Assembly (NCBI RefSeq): GCF_900156315.1
Contig: NZ_FTNI01000007.1
Location: forward strand, 244,977 to 308,976
DNA from: Microbispora rosea
GTDB taxonomy: Bacteria > Actinomycetota > Actinomycetes > Streptosporangiales > Streptosporangiaceae
Reading direction: 5' to 3'
DNA length: 64,000 bases
Below are positions 8,655 to 16,785 of this stretch, in pieces. Below the pieces are notes generated by a model. It had not been told where the DNA came from, did not search any database, and worked only from the letters and a program-made list of their open reading frames with translations. The position numbers and the translations under genes were made by a program. Numbering within the stretch: the stretch's first letter is position 1; each line of letters begins with the position of its first letter.

Positions 8655-10491
8655 GACCGTCGACCCCGTGCTCGTGGAGATCGTGGAGGGAACGCTCGCC
8701 TCCGTGGAGATGGAGGTGGAGACCGCGATCGCCCGCACCGCCCGCTCGCCGATGATCCGCGACGCCCATGACTTCCGTGCGGGCATCCACGACGTGCGGC
8801 TGCGCAAGCTGACCGGGCGGTCCTACTCGGCGCTGGTGCAGCCGGTCGTCCGCGACTTCCCGGTGGACGCGATGCGCCCGGGCGACGTGTTCTTCCACAA
8901 CGACGTCTACCTGTCCGAGGGGGGCATCGGCCACCTGCCCGACCTCTGCGTGACGGTGCCGGTCTTCCACGACGGAGACGTCGTCGCGTTCGTCCAGGCG
9001 TTCGGCCACCACGACGACATCGGCGGCGCCGTGCCGGGCTCGATGCCGTCGCACGCGCGCAGCGCGTTCGAAGAGGGCCTGATGGTCCCGCCGATCAAGC
9101 TGTGGGACCAGGGCGTGCCCAACCGCGCCGCGCTCACCATCATGACGCGCAACTCCCGGATGCCCGACTCGCTGGCCGGGGACCTCGACGCGGAGTGCTC
9201 GGCCTGCCTCATGGGCGCCCGGCGGCTCGGCGAGCTGTTCGACCGGTACGGCCGGGAGGCGGTCGAGGCGTGCTTCGACGCGATCATCGGCAAGACGACC
9301 GAGACGTTCCGCCGCGAGCTGCTCGCGAAGATCCCCGAGGGTGTGCACGTCTGGGAGGACTACGCCGAGCACGACGGCGTGGACGAGCCGCGCCTGCACA
9401 CCCAGCGGATCACGCTCACCGTCGACCACGCGGCGGACACGCCCCTGACCATCGACTTCACCGGGACCTCGCCGCAGGCCAAGGGGCCGATCAACCACGC
9501 CGGCGACTACGCCGACGGCGTCTTCCTGAAGAAGTGGCTGGCGCCGATCCTGCGCAACCTCGCCGACACCCCCGAGCGGATGGCCGAGCTCGACGTCAAC
9601 GAGGGCGTCGTCCCGCTGATCAAGATGGTCTTCCCGGAGAAGGGCACCCTGCTGACGCCGATCTTCCCCGCGCCCACCAACGCCCGTACGTTCGTGATCC
9701 TGCGCCTGCTCGGCGTGCTGGCGGGCGTGCTGGCCAAGGCGACCGGCGGCCGCATGCCCGCCGACCAGGAGACCATCCGCTACACCGGCGTGTACGGCGA
9801 GTCGGACGACGGGCCCTACCTCATGCGAGAGGTGCTCGGCGGCGGCTCGGGCGGGCGCTGGTACGCCGACGGGGAGGACACCATCCACGTGGTGCCCGAC
9901 AGCCGCAACATCCCGGTGGAGTTCGCCGAGGCACGCTGGCCGTTCCGGGTCGAGCGGCTGGGCCTGGCCGTGGACAGCGGCGGGCCGGGGGAGTTCCGCG
10001 GGGGCCTCGGCTACGACAAGCACATCCGGATGCTGCGGGACGCCTCCTTCATGTCGATCGCCGACCGCTCGATCCTGTCGTGCTGGGGAGTCAACGGCGG
10101 CCGGGCGGGCCGTCGCTTCCAGGTCACCGTGGACGGGGTGGAGATGGAGGGCCTGGTCGACGACTTCCCCGTACGCGCCGGGCAGGTCATCCGCATCCGC
10201 ACGACCGGCGGGGGCGGCTGGGGCTCGCCGTACGACCGGCCGGCCGAGAAGGTGGCCGCCGACGTCCGCGACGGGAAGGTCTCGCCCGAGGGCGCGCGTG
10301 AGGACTACGGCGTCGTGCTGTCCGTGTCACACGAGGCCGGGGCGGCCGACGAGGTCGTCGTCGACGTGGAGGCGACCGAGCGCCTGCGGGGGCGCCTGCG
10401 GGAGACACGTCCCGCCGCCTTCTTCGACCGCGGCCCGGGATACCCCGCACTCTCCGGCGGCCTCTCGCACGCGGAGGTGGACACCCTCTGA
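8644..10491 (+). CDS. Hydantoinase/oxoprolinase family protein, subunit B
   Basis: 615-residue HyuB-type subunit, partner of the gene just upstream. Family landmarks include the N-terminal SPMIRDAHDFRAGI region, VFFHNDVYLSEGGIGHLPD, the GHHDDIGGAVPGSMP histidine/aspartate cluster, and the C-terminal GGGGWGSPYDRP motif near residue 525. HyuB carries the hydrolytic or carboxylating centre acting on the intermediate made by HyuA. The C-terminal tail after the GGGGWG motif is about 85 residues long and less conserved. The start ATG lies inside the hyuA-type gene (GAGCGATGACC), the usual coupled arrangement. Confidence 0.9.
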   Translation: MTDRTVDPVLVEIVEGTLASVEMEVETAIARTARSPMIRDAHDFRAGIHDVRLRKLTGRSYSALVQPVVRDFPVDAMRPGDVFFHNDVYLSEGGIGHLPDLCVTVPVFHDGDVVAFVQAFGHHDDIGGAVPGSMPSHARSAFEEGLMVPPIKLWDQGVPNRAALTIMTRNSRMPDSLAGDLDAECSACLMGARRLGELFDRYGREAVEACFDAIIGKTTETFRRELLAKIPEGVHVWEDYAEHDGVDEPRLHTQRITLTVDHAADTPLTIDFTGTSPQAKGPINHAGDYADGVFLKKWLAPILRNLADTPERMAELDVNEGVVPLIKMVFPEKGTLLTPIFPAPTNARTFVILRLLGVLAGVLAKATGGRMPADQETIRYTGVYGESDDGPYLMREVLGGGSGGRWYADGEDTIHVVPDSRNIPVEFAEARWPFRVERLGLAVDSGGPGEFRGGLGYDKHIRMLRDASFMSIADRSILSCWGVNGGRAGRRFQVTVDGVEMEGLVDDFPVRAGQVIRIRTTGGGGWGSPYDRPAEKVAADVRDGKVSPEGAREDYGVVLSVSHEAGAADEVVVDVEATERLRGRLRETRPAAFFDRGPGYPALSGGLSHAEVDTL

Positions 10492-10613
10492 CGCGCCGCT
10501 CGTCCCGGCTTCACCGTGTCGCGGCCCCGGCGCTCCGCCACCGGTGCGGTGATTGGCGGCGGCGTGCGCGGGTAGCCGTTCAGTAATGGCACAAACGGGA
10601 TGGTGAGTTACAA

Positions 10614-10769
10614 ATGGCATCTATCGTCCAGCGCATCAGGGAATACCTGCAGACTCCCAAGGGTCGCGAGAACGTCGACAAGGCCAAGACCATGGCGCGC
10701 GACCCGGAGAACCGGCAGCGGCTGCGCCGGCTGATGGACCAGTGGCGCGGCCACCGCACGCACCACTGA
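10614..10769 (+). CDS. Small basic conserved-type protein, 51 residues
   Basis: A short open frame coding MASIVQRIREYLQTPKGREN and ending in a His-rich tail (RGHRTHH). It is strongly charged and helical, with no membrane segment or cysteine. Codon use follows the neighbours (G/C at most third positions), which supports a real gene; TTACAA and a GGTGAG element lie just upstream. I recall similar short proteins among actinobacterial hypothetical proteins but cannot name a family, and the function is unknown. It stands alone, about 120 nt after the hydantoinase pair and 156 nt before the CoA-transferase. Confidence 0.6.
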   Translation: MASIVQRIREYLQTPKGRENVDKAKTMARDPENRQRLRRLMDQWRGHRTHH

Positions 10770-10925
10770 CGCGGCGGATCTACCCGGCGTTCCCGGTTCG
10801 GAGGGGCCGTGCCGTACGGGCGGCCGGGAGCGCGGATCGGGCTGTCACTCCGGCGGGGTGATTTGGCAGGCTTGCCAGTGGAGACCGAAGGACGTTCTCC
10901 TTAGCGACCCCCGTGGAGGCTGGCC

Positions 10926-12107
10926 GTGCAGGGACCTCTCAGCGGCATCGTCGTCCTTGATCTGTCCCGGGCCCTCGCCGGGCCGCACTGCGCGCAGATG
11001 CTCGGCGACCTGGGCGCCCATGTGATCAAGGTGGAGCACCCGTCGGGAGACGAGTCGCGCGGATGGGGCACCTTCGTCGGCCCGGAGCACGACATATCCA
11101 CGTACTTCCTCGCGGCCAACCGCAACAAGCGGTCGATCACGGTGGACATGAAGTCCGCGGAGGGCCGCGACCTGATCGAGCGGCTCGTACGGCAGAGCGA
11201 CGTGCTGGTGGAGAACTTCCGCACCGGCGTGCTCGACCGCCTCGGATTCTCCATCCAGCGCCTGCACGCGCTCAACCCCCGACTGGTGATCCTGTCCATC
11301 ACCGGGTTCGGCCACGACGGTCCCGAGGGCGGACGGCCGGGATACGACCAGATCGCCCAGGGGGAGGCCGGGCTGATGTCGCTGACCGGGCCCTCGCCCG
11401 ACGAGCCCTACCGGGTCGGGGCCTCGATCGCCGACCTGCTCGCGGGCATCCACGGCGCGTACGGTGTGGTCGCGGCCCTGTACGAGCGCGAGCGCACGGG
11501 TCGCGGGACGGTCGTCAGGACGTCCCTGCTGGCGTCGGTGGTCGGTGTGCACTCCTACCACGGCACCGCCTGGACCGTCGGCGGCACGGTGCCGAAGGCG
11601 GGCGGCAACCATCACGCCTCCATCGCCCCGTACGGCGCCTTCCGTTGCGCCGACGGCATGATCCAGATCGCGGTCGCCAACGACGGGCAGTGGCGCAAGG
11701 TCGCCCAGCTACTGGACATTGATCCCGAAATGCCGAAATATGCGACAAACAGGCATAGGTTCGCTCATCGGGAAGAGCTGATCGCCGAGATGGAGAAGGC
11801 GCTGGCGGCACACGACCGCGAGCACTGGCTGGCGGCGCTGCGGGAGATCGGCGTGCCCGCGGGCGCGATCCGGTCGATCGACGAGGTGTACGCCTGGGAG
11901 CAGGTCCGGTCGCAGGGCCTGATCGTCACCGTCGACCATCCCGTGCTCGGCCCTATCGAACTGCCCGGCCCGGCGCTCCGCTTCGACCGCGGCGATCAGC
12001 CGGGGACATCGGCGACCGGCGAGGGGCACGCGGCGCCCCCCGCCCTGGGCCAGGACAACGACGCCGTGCTCGACTGGCTGGCCGAACGGGAGCGGCGGTC
12101 GCCATGA
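10926..12107 (+). CDS. Family III CoA-transferase (CaiB/BaiF)
   Basis: 393-residue CaiB/BaiF transferase, which moves CoA between carboxylic acids through an aspartyl-CoA anhydride. Visible landmarks: GPLSGIVVLDLSRALAGP at the start, the NRNKRSITVDMKSAEGRDL stretch, LVENFRTGVLDRLG, and GYDQIAQGEAGLMSLTGP followed by the probable catalytic Asp170 in GASIADLLAG. The GTG start has a GGAGG site. The next gene, a fused carboxyltransferase, overlaps the stop by 4 nt, so the two act in one pathway: probably activation of an organic acid as its CoA ester and then carboxylation or decarboxylation. The exact acid is unknown. Confidence 0.9.
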   Translation: MQGPLSGIVVLDLSRALAGPHCAQMLGDLGAHVIKVEHPSGDESRGWGTFVGPEHDISTYFLAANRNKRSITVDMKSAEGRDLIERLVRQSDVLVENFRTGVLDRLGFSIQRLHALNPRLVILSITGFGHDGPEGGRPGYDQIAQGEAGLMSLTGPSPDEPYRVGASIADLLAGIHGAYGVVAALYERERTGRGTVVRTSLLASVVGVHSYHGTAWTVGGTVPKAGGNHHASIAPYGAFRCADGMIQIAVANDGQWRKVAQLLDIDPEMPKYATNRHRFAHREELIAEMEKALAAHDREHWLAALREIGVPAGAIRSIDEVYAWEQVRSQGLIVTVDHPVLGPIELPGPALRFDRGDQPGTSATGEGHAAPPALGQDNDAVLDWLAERERRSP

Positions 12108-13606
12108 ACGAAGGCGACGCGGCCAGGCCGGACGCGCGGTCGCTGATCGCGCGGATGCTCGACCCGCACTCGTGGAAGTCGTGGGACGAGCCCCCGCGGG
12201 ACCGGGCCGAGCCAGGGTCGGCGTACGCCGCCGAACTCGCCCGCGTCCGGGCCACAACGGGCTACGACGAGTCGGTCGTCACCGGCGAGGGCACGCTGGA
12301 CGGACGCCGGGTGGCCGTCGTCGCCTGCGAGTTCTCCTTCCTGGCCGGCTCGATCGGGGTGGCGGCGACCGAGCGGCTCGTCCGGGCCGTCGAGCGGGCC
12401 ACCGCCGAGCGCCTGCCGCTGCTCGCCGCCCCCGCCAGCGGCGGCACCCGCATGCAGGAGGGCGCGCTGGCCTTCACCCAGATGGTGAAGATCACCGCGG
12501 CGGTCGCCACCCACCGCGCCGCCGGACTGCCGTACGTCGTCTACCTGCGCCATCCCACGACGGGCGGGGTGCTTGCTTCGTGGGGCTCGCTCGGGCACGT
12601 GACGGCCGCGGAGCCCGGCGCGCTCATCGGCTTCCTCGGGCCACGGGTGTTCGAGTCGCTGCACGGCTACCCGTTCCCCCAGGGAGTCCAGGTCGCGGAG
12701 AACCTGTACGCCCACGGGCTGGTCGACGCCGTGGTCTCGGCCGAGGACGCGCGGACGATGGCCATCCGGGCGCTGGATGTGCTCTGCGCCCCGCGCGAGG
12801 GGCTGGAGCCGGGCCGGGAACCCGAGGAGGCGGCCGAACCCGTACCGGCGTGGGAGGCCATCACCCGCTCGCGCCGCGACGATCGCCCCGGAGTGCGCGA
12901 CCTGCTCGAATTCGGCGCACGGGACGTGACTCCGCTGCAGGGCACCGGCACGGGGCAGCGCGATTCCCGCCTGCTGCTGGCGCTGGCCAGATTCGGCGCC
13001 GCGCCCGCCGTGGTCCTCGGCCAGGACCGGCGGCGCGAGCGGGCGGGCAGCACGCTCGGCCCGGCCGGGCTGCGGGTCGCCAGGCGTGGCATGCGCCTTG
13101 CCGCCGAACTGCGCCTGCCGCTGGTCACGGTCGTCGACACTCGCGGGGCGGAGTTGTCGAAGGCGGCCGAGGAAGGCGGCCTGGCCGCCGAGATCGCCCG
13201 CTGCCTGGCCGACCTCGTCATGCTCGACGCGCCGACCGTGTGCGTGCTGCTGGGGGAGGGCGCGGGCGGTGGCGCGCTGGCCCTGCTGCCGGCCGACCGG
13301 GTCGTCTGCGCGCAGCACGCCTGGCTGTCGCCGCTCCCACCGGAGGGCGCGTCGGCGTTGCTCTACCGGACCGTCGACTTCGCCCCGGAGATCGCCGCCG
13401 CCCAGGGCGTACGCGCCGCCGACCTGCGGCGGAACGGCATCGTGGACAGGATCGTGCCGGAACGGCCGGACGCGGCGTACGAGCCGGAGGAGTTCTGCCG
13501 CAGGGTCGGCCGCACGCTCGAACACGAGATCGCGTGCCTGCTGGACCGCCCGGCGGCGGAGCGGACGGCGGCCCGCCTCGCCCGCTACCGGTCGCTCGGC
13601 TCGTGA
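12104..13606 (+). CDS. Fused acyl-CoA carboxyltransferase (AccD-like + AccA-like)
   Basis: 500-residue crotonase-superfamily carboxyltransferase with both halves in one chain. The N-terminal half is beta-subunit-like: FSFLAGSIGVAATE and the AccD hallmark SGGTRMQEG (112-120); it lacks the AccD zinc finger. The C-terminal half is alpha-subunit-like: VVDTRGAELSKAAEEGG, GEGAGGGALALLP and PLPPEGASALL. Such enzymes transfer carboxyl groups between carboxybiotin and acyl-CoA, or act as malonyl-type decarboxylases. No biotin carboxylase, BCCP or malonate decarboxylase acyl carrier is adjacent. ATGA overlap with the CoA-transferase gene. The 3' end overlaps the convergent gene by 22 nt. Confidence 0.85.
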   Translation: MNEGDAARPDARSLIARMLDPHSWKSWDEPPRDRAEPGSAYAAELARVRATTGYDESVVTGEGTLDGRRVAVVACEFSFLAGSIGVAATERLVRAVERATAERLPLLAAPASGGTRMQEGALAFTQMVKITAAVATHRAAGLPYVVYLRHPTTGGVLASWGSLGHVTAAEPGALIGFLGPRVFESLHGYPFPQGVQVAENLYAHGLVDAVVSAEDARTMAIRALDVLCAPREGLEPGREPEEAAEPVPAWEAITRSRRDDRPGVRDLLEFGARDVTPLQGTGTGQRDSRLLLALARFGAAPAVVLGQDRRRERAGSTLGPAGLRVARRGMRLAAELRLPLVTVVDTRGAELSKAAEEGGLAAEIARCLADLVMLDAPTVCVLLGEGAGGGALALLPADRVVCAQHAWLSPLPPEGASALLYRTVDFAPEIAAAQGVRAADLRRNGIVDRIVPERPDAAYEPEEFCRRVGRTLEHEIACLLDRPAAERTAARLARYRSLGS

Positions 13607-14037
13607 CCGTCCGGCCGGTCAGCGGTGAGCGGTACCGGCACGCGCTCCACCCGGATCGCGTGGACCTCGTCGCGGGGCACGACCACCTCGTAGGCGCCGT
13701 GGTCCACCAGCCAGTAGCCGAGCGCCTCGGCCTTCAGGCCGTCGTGGCCGGTGTAGGCGATGTGCAGGCCGCCCTCCCCGCCGTCGCCGCCGTCGTCCTC
13801 GTCCAGCACGAGGCACGGCTCGCCGCCGAACGCCCCGACCGTACGCAGCAGGGTCAGCCGATCCAGCACGGCCCGGCTCACCCGCAGCCGCCAGTAGCCG
13901 CCCGCGGCGGTGAACCCCTCCTGCGGCGTCTCGCTGAACAGCACCACGTCGTCGCCGCCGGGCCCGACCGCGGCGGCGTAGTCCCGCTCGCGGTAGCGGG
14001 CGACGAATCCCAGGCCGACCGGCTCGATCTCGCTCAT
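13585..14037 (-). CDS. Unknown protein, second gene of an overlapping pair
   Basis: 150 residues, acidic, beginning MSEIEPVGLGFVARYRERDY, with alternating short beta-like segments and a Glu/Asp/Gly-rich loop (DEDDGGDGGEGG) around residues 79-90. I do not recognise a family. Its ATG overlaps the stop of the upstream partner by 4 nt (ATGA), so the two are surely co-translated. A small acidic protein encoded immediately after an unknown partner is the size and arrangement of an immunity protein, but nothing in the sequence proves this. Its 3' end overlaps the convergent carboxyltransferase by 22 nt. Confidence 0.65.
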   Translation of the reverse strand: MSEIEPVGLGFVARYRERDYAAAVGPGGDDVVLFSETPQEGFTAAGGYWRLRVSRAVLDRLTLLRTVGAFGGEPCLVLDEDDGGDGGEGGLHIAYTGHDGLKAEALGYWLVDHGAYEVVVPRDEVHAIRVERVPVPLTADRPDGHEPSDR

Positions 14038-14492
14038 CGCGCCGGCCGCCAGGTCAGGCCGTCGTACCCGGCGAACGGACGCTCCCCGCCCCCGGTGAGA
14101 TGGACGATCTCCGCGCCCGCGGGGATCGGCATGGGCATCGTGTGGAACTGCGGCACCACCTGCTCGCGCGAGGCGGTGAAGCCGTTCCCCGTGAAGGGCG
14201 GTGCATCGCTCCAATCACCGCCCATGTGCGGGCCGTACGGGACGACGTAGGTGTCGATGTCCCGCGCGTCCCAGCGCATGATGTACAGCTCGGGCACGTC
14301 CGGCGTCAGCTCCGATCCGTCGAAGCACAGGTCGAGGGCCTCGACGAGCGCGGCGGGAGTGGTGAGACGGTCGCAGTCCTGCACCCGGTAGACGTAACCG
14401 GAGATGATCGTGCGACGCCCCGACAGGTACGGCACGAGCAGCCGCGGCGGAACCACCTTCTGCATCCGCGTCCTGCGTCCCGGCTCGCTCAT
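14034..14492 (-). CDS. Unknown protein, first gene of an overlapping pair
   Basis: 152 residues, start MSEPGRRTRMQKVVPPRLLV. It has a basic N-terminus, then a compact domain with GYVYRVQDCD, ELYIMRWDARDIDTYVVPYG and a C-terminal IPAGAEIVHLTGG segment. The VYR near the domain start and the spacing of aromatic and Ser residues recall ADP-ribosyltransferase-type toxins, but I could not find a clear Ser-Thr-Ser or ExE motif, so this is a guess. A -10-like TAAACT (complement of 14500-14505) sits 7 nt before the ATG, suggesting a leaderless transcript; the nitrilase gene ends only 10 nt upstream, so read-through is also possible. Confidence 0.65.
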   Translation of the reverse strand: MSEPGRRTRMQKVVPPRLLVPYLSGRRTIISGYVYRVQDCDRLTTPAALVEALDLCFDGSELTPDVPELYIMRWDARDIDTYVVPYGPHMGGDWSDAPPFTGNGFTASREQVVPQFHTMPMPIPAGAEIVHLTGGGERPFAGYDGLTWRPAR

Positions 14493-14502
14493 GGGGCCAA
14501 GT

Positions 14503-15294
14503 TTACGATCTGCCGACTCCGAGCCGGCGGTGTTCGAGCGAGGGGAGGGTGGCGCGCGCGGTCTCGGTCCACGCCGTGTCGATCTCCGCGATCAGCACGC
14601 CGGGGCCCGTGCCCAGGTCATGCCGGGCGACGCCCATCGGGTCGACGAGCATGCTGCGCCCGACACCGAACCCGTCCGGTATGGCGGGATTAGGTGCTTG
14701 ACCGACCGCGATGGTCCAGGTGGTGTTCTCGATGGCCCTGGCCCTGACCAGGGTCGTCCAATGGTCCTCCTTCAGCGGGCCCGAGCCCCAGGCGGCGATC
14801 ACGGCGAAGGTGTCCGCGCCTCGGTCGACAAGCGCGCGGGCCAGTTCGGGGAAGCGGACGTCGTAACAGGTGATCAGGCCGATCCTGAGCCCGGCCAGCT
14901 CCACGACCTCCGGCGCGTCCCCCGGCGCGACCAGCTTCGACTCCTTCGCGCCGAAGGAGTCGAACAGGTGAATCTTGCGGTAGGCCGCGGCGAGCGAGCC
15001 GTCCTCCCGCAGGGCGACGGCCGTGTTCCAGACCCTGCCGTCCGCGGCGGGCTCGAAGACACCGGCGATGACGGCCGTGCCGTGCTCGCGCGCGGCCTCG
15101 GCCAGGCCGGTGACGAACGGACCGTCGAGGGGCTGGGCCGTCTCGAGGATCCCCGGACCGAACCGGGAGAGCGTCGCCTCGGGAAACACGGCGAGATCCG
15201 CCCCCCGCGCCCGTGCGAGGGCGTCACGGACTGTCGAGAGGTTGGTCTCCGGGTCGTGGGCGACGGGGATCTGGCACAGCGCTACACGGGTCAC
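14503..15294 (-). CDS. Carbon-nitrogen hydrolase (nitrilase superfamily)
   Basis: 263-residue amidase of the nitrilase superfamily with the full catalytic triad: Glu39 (VFPEATL), Lys107 (YRKIHLF) and Cys143 (ITCYDVRFPE). These enzymes hydrolyse small amides or omega-amides in the cytoplasm; the size and the KIHLFD and CYDVRFPELAR segments resemble omega-amidase/NIT-type members, so omega-amide or deaminated-glutathione repair is a reasonable guess. The start is GTG at 15294, preceded by CAGACT 7 nt upstream (possible leaderless -10). Its first 71 nt overlap the 3' end of the DUF418 gene in another frame. Confidence 0.9.
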   Translation of the reverse strand: MTRVALCQIPVAHDPETNLSTVRDALARARGADLAVFPEATLSRFGPGILETAQPLDGPFVTGLAEAAREHGTAVIAGVFEPAADGRVWNTAVALREDGSLAAAYRKIHLFDSFGAKESKLVAPGDAPEVVELAGLRIGLITCYDVRFPELARALVDRGADTFAVIAAWGSGPLKEDHWTTLVRARAIENTTWTIAVGQAPNPAIPDGFGVGRSMLVDPMGVARHDLGTGPGVLIAEIDTAWTETARATLPSLEHRRLGVGRS

Positions 15295-16279
15295 GGATCA
15301 CAGTCTGCCCGGTCGCCGGCATGCCCGACCAGGTGCCCCACCAGGTGCCCCGGGAGGTGCCCCACCACGTGAGCGTGCGCCACACCCACTCCAGCGGGCC
15401 GTACCGGTGCCGGGCGAGCCACCACCTGCAGAAGACCGCCTGCGCGGCGACGGTGACGACGGCGAGCACCACGACGGCGGCCCCCGTCCGGTCGGCCTCC
15501 AGAAGCGGCATCGCCACCACGATCACCGTCGTGCCCGTCACGTAGTTGGTCAGCGTCATCCGGCCCAGCGCCTCGAACACCGTCGTATGACGGGCCACCA
15601 GCAGGAACGCCGTCGCGTACGCCGCCGCGCCGCACAGCGCCGCCGCCTGGTAGACCCCGCCGCCGGGCGGCGCGTGGTTCCACCACCAGGTCAGCCCGGC
15701 CGCGAGCAGGGCCGCCGTCGCGCACACGGCGCCGAGTAACGGCCCGCTGCCCAGGCCGTCGGCCCCGGCAAGACGCCCGGTCGCCCTCCTCGCCTCCGCA
15801 TCCGGGGCGGCCGCCAGGCCGAGCAGGAACAGCGCGGTGATCAGCACGTACGGATGGGGGTCGAGCACGGAGGCGACCAGGACGCCGCAGCCCACCAGCA
15901 GCACGGCCGCCCGGGGCAGCAGGCTCGCCGGAAGCAGGACGGCCACCCCCAGCAGCGCGTACGGCAGCAGCACCTCGCCGGGGTCGATCAGGATGTGCGC
16001 CGCGCCCAGCGCCGCGAGCACGGCCAGGCGCCGCAGCATGACGAGGCGCGGACGCCGCGTGCGCAGCCGTGCCGAGCGCAGGAACAGCGCGAAGGACAAC
16101 CCGAACAGGAACGCGAACATCGGGTAGAAGCGGCTCTGGAACAGGTTCACCATCACCCAGTCCAGCGAGGTCGGCCCGTGCCGCACCCTCTGCTGCCAGG
16201 CGTTGACCAGCATGATCCCGCACACCGCGAACCCGCGCAGCGCGTCGACCCGCCGGATCCTGCCCCCCGTGACGTTCAC
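15224..16279 (-). CDS. DUF418 / YeiB-like membrane protein
   Basis: 351-residue polytopic membrane protein. The N-terminus (RIRRVDALRGFAVCGIMLVN) is the acyltransferase-like motif shared by YeiB and HGSNAT-type proteins. About eight hydrophobic helices follow, and the DUF418 end is recognisable in GRMTLTNYVTGTTVIVV and GPLEWVWRTLTWW. After that comes a non-conserved tail with short GTWWGT-type repeats, encoded by AGGTGCCCC repeats and overlapping the nitrilase gene; the native protein may be read shorter or the tail may be recent extension. Biochemical function is unknown; the family is thought to act on cell-envelope or exported molecules. The SLOG gene ends 16 nt upstream. Confidence 0.85.
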   Translation of the reverse strand: MNVTGGRIRRVDALRGFAVCGIMLVNAWQQRVRHGPTSLDWVMVNLFQSRFYPMFAFLFGLSFALFLRSARLRTRRPRLVMLRRLAVLAALGAAHILIDPGEVLLPYALLGVAVLLPASLLPRAAVLLVGCGVLVASVLDPHPYVLITALFLLGLAAAPDAEARRATGRLAGADGLGSGPLLGAVCATAALLAAGLTWWWNHAPPGGGVYQAAALCGAAAYATAFLLVARHTTVFEALGRMTLTNYVTGTTVIVVAMPLLEADRTGAAVVVLAVVTVAAQAVFCRWWLARHRYGPLEWVWRTLTWWGTSRGTWWGTWSGMPATGQTVIRDPCSAVPDPRRPRPGDQPLDSP

Positions 16280-16295
16280 CCGCAGTCCCTTCCCG

Positions 16296-16781
16296 TCAGT
16301 CCCTTCGAGAGCCGGGCGGCCAGAGCACCAGCACCCGCATCTCCTGCTCGCGGGCGTGCGCGACGACGTCGGCCGTGCCGCCGAACCCGCGTGCCGGCAA
16401 CCCGTCCCAGACGGCGAGCAACTCGTCCGCCCGCTCCAGCATGAAGACCGAGGCGGCCATGTACGCCACCGGCTCCGGCCGTTCGAACGGCATCCTGTGC
16501 ACGTGCCGCGCCAGCGTCAGCAGGTCGTCGTATCCCGCCCGGGCCGCACGCGGCAGGCTCTCCCGATATCCGGCGGCGGGCACGATCACGTCCAGCTCGC
16601 CGCCGGCCCGCAGCACCTCCCGGGCGAAGAGCTGGTCCGCCCCCTCGGCCAGGCAGGACAGGCCCACCAGCGGCCGATCCCGGCCGGCGAGGACGGCACG
16701 CAGGGCGCGGCGGACCCGGACCGCCGTGTCCCTGGGCAGGCCCCGGTGGCCGGTGAACGCGATCGTGGGCACCCCCCTCAC
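16296..16781 (-). CDS. SLOG-fold nucleotide-binding protein
   Basis: 161-residue single-domain protein of the SLOG/DprA-like Rossmannoid superfamily. Signs are the N-terminal strand followed by GHRGLP (TIAFTGHRGLP), the SCLAEGADQLFAREVL glycine/acid helix, a middle DVIVPAAGY strand and the C-terminal EMRVLVLWPPG strand. SLOG domains bind nucleotides or nucleotide-derived second messengers in conflict and signalling systems. It lies 4 nt after the RyR/TrkA-N gene, so they form a two-gene unit. The GTG at 16781 is used; a second in-frame GTG three codons later would also serve. Confidence 0.7.
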   Translation of the reverse strand: MRGVPTIAFTGHRGLPRDTAVRVRRALRAVLAGRDRPLVGLSCLAEGADQLFAREVLRAGGELDVIVPAAGYRESLPRAARAGYDDLLTLARHVHRMPFERPEPVAYMAASVFMLERADELLAVWDGLPARGFGGTADVVAHAREQEMRVLVLWPPGSRRD

Positions 16782-16785
16782 TCGC

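Noticed and set aside
15331..15400. AGGTGCCCC repeats as a separate repeat element or operator
   Set aside because: They are low-complexity coding repeats within the tail of the DUF418 gene (GTWWGT units).
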